Source: Oscarella lobularis (lineage: Eukaryota; Porifera; Homoscleromorpha; Homosclerophorida; Oscarellidae). Taken from it: a stretch of 64,000 nucleotides of DNA. Positions 58,240 through 64,000 of the stretch are shown here, in pieces; position 1 is the stretch's first letter, and each line of letters opens with the position of its first letter. The stretch lies in the NCBI RefSeq assembly GCF_947507565.1, contig NC_089185.1:1798001-1862000 (forward strand), read 5' to 3'. The notes beneath the pieces were generated by a model. That model was not told the DNA's origin. It ran no database searches and was given only the letters and a program-made list of their open reading frames with translations. The position numbers and the translations under genes were made by a program.

Positions 58240-59055
58240 CAATCACGATTTTGCTTCTCTCTTCAAGAGAGTTGATATACCTAAGCTTTAATTACTAAAA
58301 ATGCAGTAAGTGTGCTTGAGTACAAAGTAACAACCGCCATACCTTTCCCTTTTTTGTCTTCAGCTGATATACTGTATCGCTATACGGCTGTTTTAGTATC
58401 ATCGCAGTCGTTGTTGTCGCTGCTGTTGCGTTGTTTGCTAGCCATGCCCAGAAGCAAGGCAGGGTGCGCACGTGGTCAACGGTAGTGCTTGCGCCTGCTC
58501 GCGTCTGCTGCGTCTGTTCTCCCGACTCAGCTGACTCGATCTCTTGCTGCACCTGCTGCTTGGAAGAAACCAACGATCGAGCTTCATCCAGCGACGTTTC
58601 TCAACGCCGACAAAGACACCTGATTGAACGTAACTGGCAGGTTATTAGTTATGGCACCGGACTCTTTTCTAGAGTAGAAAAATGACCCCTCCGGACCACT
58701 TTTTTGAGGAGTCATTTTTACACTGACAGTTCCGACTTGGAATTATAGAAACCGTGTCAGGTCCCCCAGCGGGATTTGACTGATGTCGAAAACTCTAGAG
58801 AAAATTATATCGCCTATGCGAGGAAGAGCTCATGTCTATCGCACTTGCTCACAACAATCATCTGTGAGAAAGACTAGTCGCTCTTCGCCGAGGAGAAGGA
58901 AGAAACCAATGAATCAACTCTCGAAAAATGAACGATTTGAAGCTGAACCAGTTCTTGAAATTCGAACACCAAGAACGTGTTCGACTAAAAGAGACGCGTG
59001 AAAAAAGGTATTGATATATCGAGCGACAGAAGATATCTCAAATTGTTCGACGTTG
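58240..59055. other. No recognisable gene
   Basis: Short frames only. AAAAATGACCCCTCCGGACC and GGAGTCATTTTTACACTG near 58,680-58,725 form an inverted repeat that may be a small element end. Confidence 0.35.
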
Positions 59056-59059
59056 CTAG

Positions 59060-59296
59060 TGGCGACAGAAAAACCCGGATCAAGCGCGCCGCCAGGATAG
59101 TCGAAATCAAACCCCGGATCGTCGATCTAGCTTGCCCCGTCCTTCGCGCTCATCTAGGCGACAGAGAAGCCAGTCACCGAGCCCGCCAGCAGCCATTCGT
59201 GTTCATGTTCCTGACAAGACAAAACGCAATTTCAACCCACCAAAATTATTCATCGGCACTAAGAATATTGTTCGGCGCATAACGCCCAATTGTTGA
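59060..59296 (+). CDS. Arg/Ser-rich open frame, possible SR-protein exon
   Basis: One plus frame reads RRSSLPRPSRSSRRQRSQSP, then PPAAIRVHVPDKTKRNF and FIGTKNIVRRITPN before a stop that falls in the first bases of the dispersed repeat at 59,290. RS dipeptides and basic composition resemble SR-type splicing proteins. No RRM is seen, and the start is undefined (a stop lies just upstream at 59,057). Confidence 0.25.
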   Translation, partial: WRQKNPDQARRQDSRNQTPDRRSSLPRPSRSSRRQRSQSPSPPAAIRVHVPDKTKRNFNPPKLFIGTKNIVRRITPNC

Positions 59297-60250
59297 AATA
59301 CTAATAGCATCCGGTCCTGACAGACCTGATTCTTTCAGATACCATGCTTTCCTTTCGATTTCAAAAGTTATAATTTCCTTTGTTCCTTTCTTTTTCTATT
59401 ACAGTACATTATCATCATTTAAAGCCAAGTACTCACGGACAGTTTTATGTTGCAGTTTCAATGGTAGATAAACGTATCTCAATAATTTACTTTGGTAGTG
59501 ACACTACCAAAAACGTTGTTTAAAAAAAATTCTAAGCTAATAAAAATTATTCTTTACCATCCTATTGCCTACCACACCTGTAGTCTGAAATCGTTAGTTA
59601 CTGTACTTAATTAACTATCTCGTAGCGTCGCATTCCGTTCATGGCAATGTCTACCAAGCCGAGAAAATAATAGAACGCTCATGATTCTTCAGTCTTTTTG
59701 AGAATGCTCATTAGATGAAAATTTGATCTTATTGTAGAAATTTCTTGGGCAGTGAGTTTGGACTCTGCATTAATCGACAGGGACGCGTACGATAATGGCG
59801 ACGTTTGAGAAGAACACATATTATATGCAATCTAAAAATTACTGACATCCTGTATAGCATAGACTACTACGGATTTGAGAAAAACATGTCAAATTCTGCA
59901 TGTTGTTGGGTTCCTAGGGGAACAGTAACTTCGTGATAAAGCTTCTGTGCCGAAAAATTGCACACATTTTGGCCGTGGTCATTTTCCAGAAGGTATAACA
60001 GGTGATGAGAGCGAGGAAACCCTTTTCATGTACATGCAACTACTGCGAGATAAAGACGTAATTACTTCCACGTTGATACTTGCCATTGTTCACGATTACG
60101 AAGTACAGTAAAACCTGTCTATAACGAGAACCTACGGTTCCCCAAAATGTGGTCGTTATAGACAGATGGTCGCTATACACGGGCGTCACTTCTTAGAGAG
60201 TGTACATATTAGTACAAATAGTCAATAACGAGGGCTTATCGCGGCTGCGA
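59290..60250. repeat. Dispersed repeat, copy 2 (uninterrupted)
   Basis: Parallel to 8562-10,130 from TGTTGAAATACTAATAGCAT through GACACTACCAAAAA and GCGTCGCATTCCGTTCATGG to the stem CCTGTCTATAACG ... CGTTATAGACAG. At about 59,455-59,465 it reads CAGTTTCAATGGTAGATAAA where copy 1 carries the 626-bp insertion. Confidence 0.8.
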
Positions 60251-61045
60251 ACGACTTCTTTGCGAGAAGAAAGCGCTTTCAAAAAATTCTATAAAAAAGT
60301 TTTAGATTCTTCTTCGGATTTGACTGAAGAGCCAGTTTTACCGCGCTATCGGAAGCAGCCCCGAAGATACCAAGAGGGAACAGAAGCTGTCCGCTTTGCT
60401 TCTCCAGAAAATCGATACCGTCAGGCATACTTTGAAGTTCTCGACTATGCCATAAGAGAAATAGAGGCGATTTGATCAATCGGATTTTAAAATTGTGAAA
60501 GATGTAGAGTCACTGCTACTGGACGCTGCCAACGGTACAGAAATACAGGAAATTCCTGATTCTGCGCGTCAGTACTTTCACGGCAAAATTGACTTTGGCC
60601 GCTTGGAAGTCCATTTAAAAATGCTGCCAGAAGTGTTCAAGACGGCGTCATCTCATTCTGCTTCGGATATTCCTATTCAGAAAGTCACAAATGTTCGAAC
60701 AATTGCCGACACTCTAAGCAAAAGCGAAATTTACCGTGGCATGGTCAGTCAGGTAGATTTACTAGTAAGAGCTTACTTAACGTTCCAGTCACTAGCGCCA
60801 CAGCTAAAAGAGCTTTCTCCTCCCTTCGTCGATTAAAGACGTTTCTGAGAAGTACAATGACTCCTTTACGTTTGAATAACCTATTCTTAATGTACATTTA
60901 TCCTAAGAAAACGGACAGTTTAAATCTAATTTCCACAGCTGCAACATTTGCTGCAGCAAATAATCGTAGAACACAGTATTTCGGAAAATTTAGCCTTCAG
61001 CTTTTTCAATATTTAGAGAGCAAAATTGTTAGCTGGGCACATTAA
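60240..61045 (+). pseudogene. hAT transposase C-terminal half, frameshifted
   Basis: Frames in order: VLPRYRKQPRRYQEGTEAVR, YRQAYFEVLDYAIREIE; after a shift near 60,470, FKIVKDVESLLLDAANGTEI and YFHGKIDFGRLEVHLKMLPE; after another near 60,780, VPVTSATAKRAFSSLRRLKT then LRLNNLFLMYIY. The last block is the hAT C-terminal dimerisation region. The N-terminal zinc finger and first catalytic block are missing. Two frame changes make it inactive. Confidence 0.8.
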
Positions 61046-61064
61046 AGTCATCGAAAATGAACCT

Positions 61065-61141
61065 CAAAATGCATAGTGTGGGCGGGGTCTCAAAAAATTT
61101 TCCCGCGCTCACCCCCTCTAAAATATGTTCTACGCCACTGG
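61065..61141 (+). mobile_element. hAT-like terminus following the transposase relic
   Basis: GGGGTCTCAAAAAATTTTCC, a run of C and finally TCTACGCCACTG resemble the inward-read end CAGTGGCGTAGA of hAT elements. It probably marks the 3' end of the relic at 60,240-61,045. Confidence 0.45.
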
Positions 61142-61512
61142 GAGATGATGGCTGCATATTACTCAAAAGGTACGTGATTGCACCGACTGGCAAAGAAATG
61201 GGATTTTCATCTTTGGACGCCACGCGCCTCTTAAACATCGATAAAATTGACTGTCCTTTGTCTTTCAATTCCGTTCTCAGTTTCGTTAGGCGCTTCACTC
61301 GAGTGAAGCACGTAGCTCAGATGGAAGGGAGGCGACGAGTCCGAGTCGGCTGCGCAGCTGACCCAAACCACTTGGCTCGAGTCCATCAAACGGCTTCGTG
61401 GCCAGGAAACGAGCGAACAAAGAGTTGACGTAACGCCGTCCGCTTCCGCTAAGCACCTCTTCCATTTGAAAGACGGCTACGCGTTGACACAGTCCGCACG
61501 TGGACATAGCGC
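61142..61512. other. Open frames without recognised domain
   Basis: Minus frames at 61,029-61,298 (RLTKLRTELKDKGQSILSMF) and 61,295-61,507 show no domain I can name. Part overlaps the hAT terminus, so they are unlikely genes. Confidence 0.3.
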
Positions 61513-62190
61513 CTAGTACGGGGATTTCGCATGTAATAGCAAACGCATCAAACGTACCGAATCATGGATAGAAGCCCCCAGACTCTCCCGAGTACACGCC
61601 CAGGATGTGCTAGGGAGAGTATGGGATTCCGAGGCTGCCAAAGTCCGTGCTAGAGGCCCACCATCATTAAGAGGAAGTTGAGACTCAATTTTTGTGCAGA
61701 GGCACCACAAACACGGATGACGGCCTTTCAATTAAAAAATTACCAAAGAAAAAATGAGAGTAACTATACCTGCTGCTCCTGAAAGTCCGTTGATTTTGCG
61801 CAAGAAATTATAGTCCCAAAAAGACGAAAACGCTTTCCACTGACAGTTGGAGATTTTTTTAGGACGTCAGCGAATTAATTGATCTTTTGCTTACTTCCAA
61901 GTGTCATTAAGCATTCCCAAAACTTCCTTTTTGTATCTTTCGAGTGCAAAGTTCAAGTTGGTAATGGAATCAGCGGCTTGTAAACAGCATACCGGATACG
62001 TGTTCTGATAAAAAATTGTTTCTTTACGATGCATCTATTTCAATATTACCTTGATGGAGTTGACGGCATAAGCATTTCCGATCTGGAAGAAAAACTTAAA
62101 AGATCCTTGCCATGATCGCCTCTATTTTTAAGCCGTTTTCCTCTTCCGCTATGGTGATCGTTGAGAACTATTCCAACATAGATTTTGTGT
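61513..62190 (-). pseudogene. Second RAG1-N-like (N-RAG-TP) transposase relic
   Basis: Exons match the transposase at 36.8-40.3 kb in order: GDHGKDSFKF-type block (about 62,100), FFQIGNAYAVNSIK, a segment with TYPVCCLQAADSITNLNFAL (about 62,000), a block ending INGLSGAAG (61,775) followed by an intron, and GRHPCLWCLCTK (61,725). It is clearly diverged from the first copy, with frame changes (for example around 62,110), and lacks the N-terminal zinc region and the GEQGAES block. Confidence 0.75.
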
Positions 62191-62199
62191 TTATTGAAA

Positions 62200-62625
62200 A
62201 AATCAAGACAATTAATAATAAAATCCATGCCATGATTATAAACTTTATATAATTGTTTGCAAATTTTATTCGCGGTGCAAAAAAGTATTGTAAAAATTGG
62301 ATTGAATTAGTTATTTTTAAACCTACGATGGCGTACTGTTTCCTTTTCATTAGAGTATAAATAAATGCCGAAATCGGAGCAATGACTAGGAGCATTAGCT
62401 CTTCCGGCGTACAGACAGAGACTTCAATTTATTTTCATAATAGAAGAACGTTCTATTGGTTTACTTGCCACAAATGAGACGCATCTTCAATGGCAAACCT
62501 TTTCTTGTAAAAATATGAACATTTGCATTCATGGACATGGAAAAAGACAAACATATTTGCTGATATTGCTCGCTTCTTAGACAGAGTAGTTCTTTGTGTT
62601 CATTTCGTTTTCTGCTTTTTGACAT
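62200..62625. other. AT-rich, no recognisable gene
   Basis: A minus frame (62,168-62,395) has two hydrophobic stretches but no recognised family; probably fortuitous. Confidence 0.4.
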
Positions 62626-62629
62626 AAAA

Positions 62630-62820
62630 TTAGGCTTTGAACAAATTTAGAGCAAACAGTTCTTGCTTCTCGTCGTCAAAGGGGATTCGATTCTGTGGAA
62701 GAAGTTCGTTGACGTTGTCAATCACAATGGTGATGACTCGCTGTTGACCATGCTCACGACGAAACTCTTCTGCATAACGAGAAATAGCTCCGAAGACTTG
62801 CCTAAGAGCTACAAGTGGAT
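62630..62820 (-). pseudogene. ATPase-like exon with Walker B-like strand
   Basis: The minus frame reads ALRQVFGAISRYAEEFRREH and VITIVIDNVNEL, like the Walker B strand of AAA/STAND-type ATPases, and ends with a stop near 62,630. Upstream it runs straight into a hAT-like terminal sequence (62,822-62,915), so its true exon start is lost. No Walker A is seen in the window. Confidence 0.35.
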
Positions 62821-62821
62821 C

Positions 62822-62915
62822 CGTAGCAGGGGCGTCGCGTCGATTTTTCGTTTGGCCCAGCTTAGAGGGAGAGTAGTTTTGCGCCCGCGAAAATTTTTCG
62901 ACCACGCCCACTTGT
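62822..62915 (-). mobile_element. hAT-like terminal relic
   Basis: AGGGGCGTCGCGTCGATTTT then a G/C-rich stretch and TCGACCACGCCCA resemble the sequence at 8010-8090. It looks like a degraded terminus of the same group. Confidence 0.35.
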
Positions 62916-63415
62916 GCAATGGACCGTTTTAGGGAGTTGTGTCCTTCTCTGACATGCGCAGTGTTCGACGGTTAATTCCTCAAATCGAGTTACTGCGTTC
63001 TCGGCTCCTTTGCGGAAATGTCCATTGATCTTCGCAGCAAGCGAGGGCGGATTACGGTAAATCAATGATTGCTCTGTAAGTACAGATGCTAGTTGGGATA
63101 TTTGTAGACGCTATCGGATTCCTAGTGGTCCGGAAACGCCTACGTCCGCCATCTTGAAAATAACAAAATCGCCGATTTCTCTTGTTTCATCGATGTCATG
63201 GCTCCGTAGTCCCTACCGCTGCAATGTTCGCATCAAGTAACAGCAATAAAATCGCTATTCTATACCAGATTCGAATAGGTCGTTGCATATCACCTATTTC
63301 CTTTTCTCGGACTCGTCATTGCGCTTCCCGGCCAATTTCTTTGCCGAACGCAACACCATCTGACGTCTGCGCGCCGCGAACGAGCCTGCGCGTTCTTCTT
63401 CGCACGTTTTCCTCA
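62916..63415. other. Probable promoter and 5' region of the SAP-SWIM gene
   Basis: No gene on either strand is convincing. CGCCATCTTGAAAAT near 63,148 resembles a YY1-type CCAT motif of CpG-rich promoters, about 270 bp before the ATG. Confidence 0.3.
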
Positions 63416-64000
63416 TGGCCACGTCCGACGAGGCTCAGCGGGATCCCTCTCGTTGGTCTGTCCCTCAACTTAGGGATTGGATCAAGCGAAAGAACCCCAG
63501 CGCTCCACTTAAGGGGAAGAAACTGGAGCTAGTAGCGCATATGAAGAGCATTATCGCGCGAGATGCTGTGGAGGCAGAGCTGGAAGCCGAGGAACGTCCA
63601 GTGGAGACGTGTGCTCCGCCGTCCCACAGTCTTCTGCCCAAAGAAAGCACAAAGATATTGAGAGGTTCCCCGTGATTGAAAGCGATGACATTGAAACGTA
63701 CGTTCGACAGTTTGGAGGACATACCAAAATGTGGAACACCGGCCAGCGATTGCTAACAAGTGGACATGTACTAGGAGTCGAGTGCTGTACCGAGTCTCAG
63801 CTTCAACGTCAGCGGATTTTGAGAGGGAAGTGCAAGCCGACCATGTGCAGTTCGCCTCCGTACCATGAGCCATTCGCTATTGTCGAAGAATCAAGCGAAT
63901 CTGATGGCGTTCGAATAGTTGGCGGCAGCTCCACCTGCAAAGCAGGACGATCTCAATCATGCGTGCATGTGGCTGCCTTTCTGATGATGGCGTCTCATCT
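63416..64000 (+). CDS. SAP-domain and SWIM-like protein, 5' part
   Basis: ATG 63,416 (MATSDEAQRDPSRW) is followed by a SAP motif (WSVPQLRDWIKRKNPSAPLK, then GKKLELVAHM), which binds DNA. The first frame stops at 63,675. A second frame, entered near 63,640 by a short intron or a frameshift, is open to the window end: KHKDIERFPVIESDDIETYV, then YVRQFGGHTKMWNTGQRLLT and CKAGRSQSCVHVAAFLMM. The latter fits a SWIM zinc motif whose first Cys is replaced (STC rather than CTC). In related invertebrate proteins a YqaJ-type nuclease follows; it would lie beyond 64,000. CCCACAG at about 63,628 is a possible acceptor. Confidence 0.6.

Overview
The window is metazoan nuclear DNA. Genes are split by very short introns (about 55-60 bp in the HECT gene) with GT-AG ends and AATAAA signals, there are no bacterial operons, and almost every long reading frame belongs to a eukaryotic transposon. 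The repertoire (HECT ligase of the CGGPAREFF type, SAP-SWIM protein, RAG1-N-terminus-like transposase, Penelope, THAP-DDE4, hAT, pogo/Tigger, Mag-like gypsy, an R2-like LINE with a restriction-like endonuclease) fits a marine invertebrate, possibly an early-branching one such as a sponge. That placement is inference and not firm.

Layout. 1-3.0 kb: 5' part of a HECT E3 ligase gene on the minus strand, with an in-frame 60-bp minisatellite. 3.1-8 kb: a 21-bp palindromic minisatellite, a dynein heavy-chain relic, and repeated TTCGAACGTTCGAA palindromes. 8.5-10.1 kb: a dispersed repeat holding a 626-bp terminal-inverted-repeat element with a perfect 9-bp target duplication; a second copy of the repeat at 59.3-60.25 kb lacks that insertion. 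11.6-23.05 kb: an R2-like LINE split by an 8.6-kb TA-flanked insertion whose bulk (14.1-21.4 kb) is a dimeric satellite with higher-order structure. 23.9-32.9 kb: fragments of unassigned genes and old transposons.

33.55-46.15 kb: a Mag-like Ty3/gypsy element with very short LTRs. Two later elements sit inside it: a 4,611-bp DNA transposon (36,132-40,742) encoding a multi-exon transposase with a RAG1-like N-terminal zinc region, and a nearly intact LINE (42.54-46.02 kb) lying between CA microsatellites. 46.15-64 kb: an orphan terminal exon, a Penelope-like element split by a pogo/Tigger fragment, a THAP-DDE4 pseudogene, HIRAN-like duplicated exons, integrase and DDE relics, a hAT relic, a second RAG1-N-like relic, and the start of a SAP-SWIM gene.

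Most of the window is a transposon graveyard, and only a few host genes (HECT, SAP-SWIM, perhaps a few small ones) look alive. The best leads are the near-complete RAG1-N-like transposon and the satellite array carried inside a transposon-like insertion. Nothing was aligned by software; all joins, splice sites and repeat periods come from reading the sequence.
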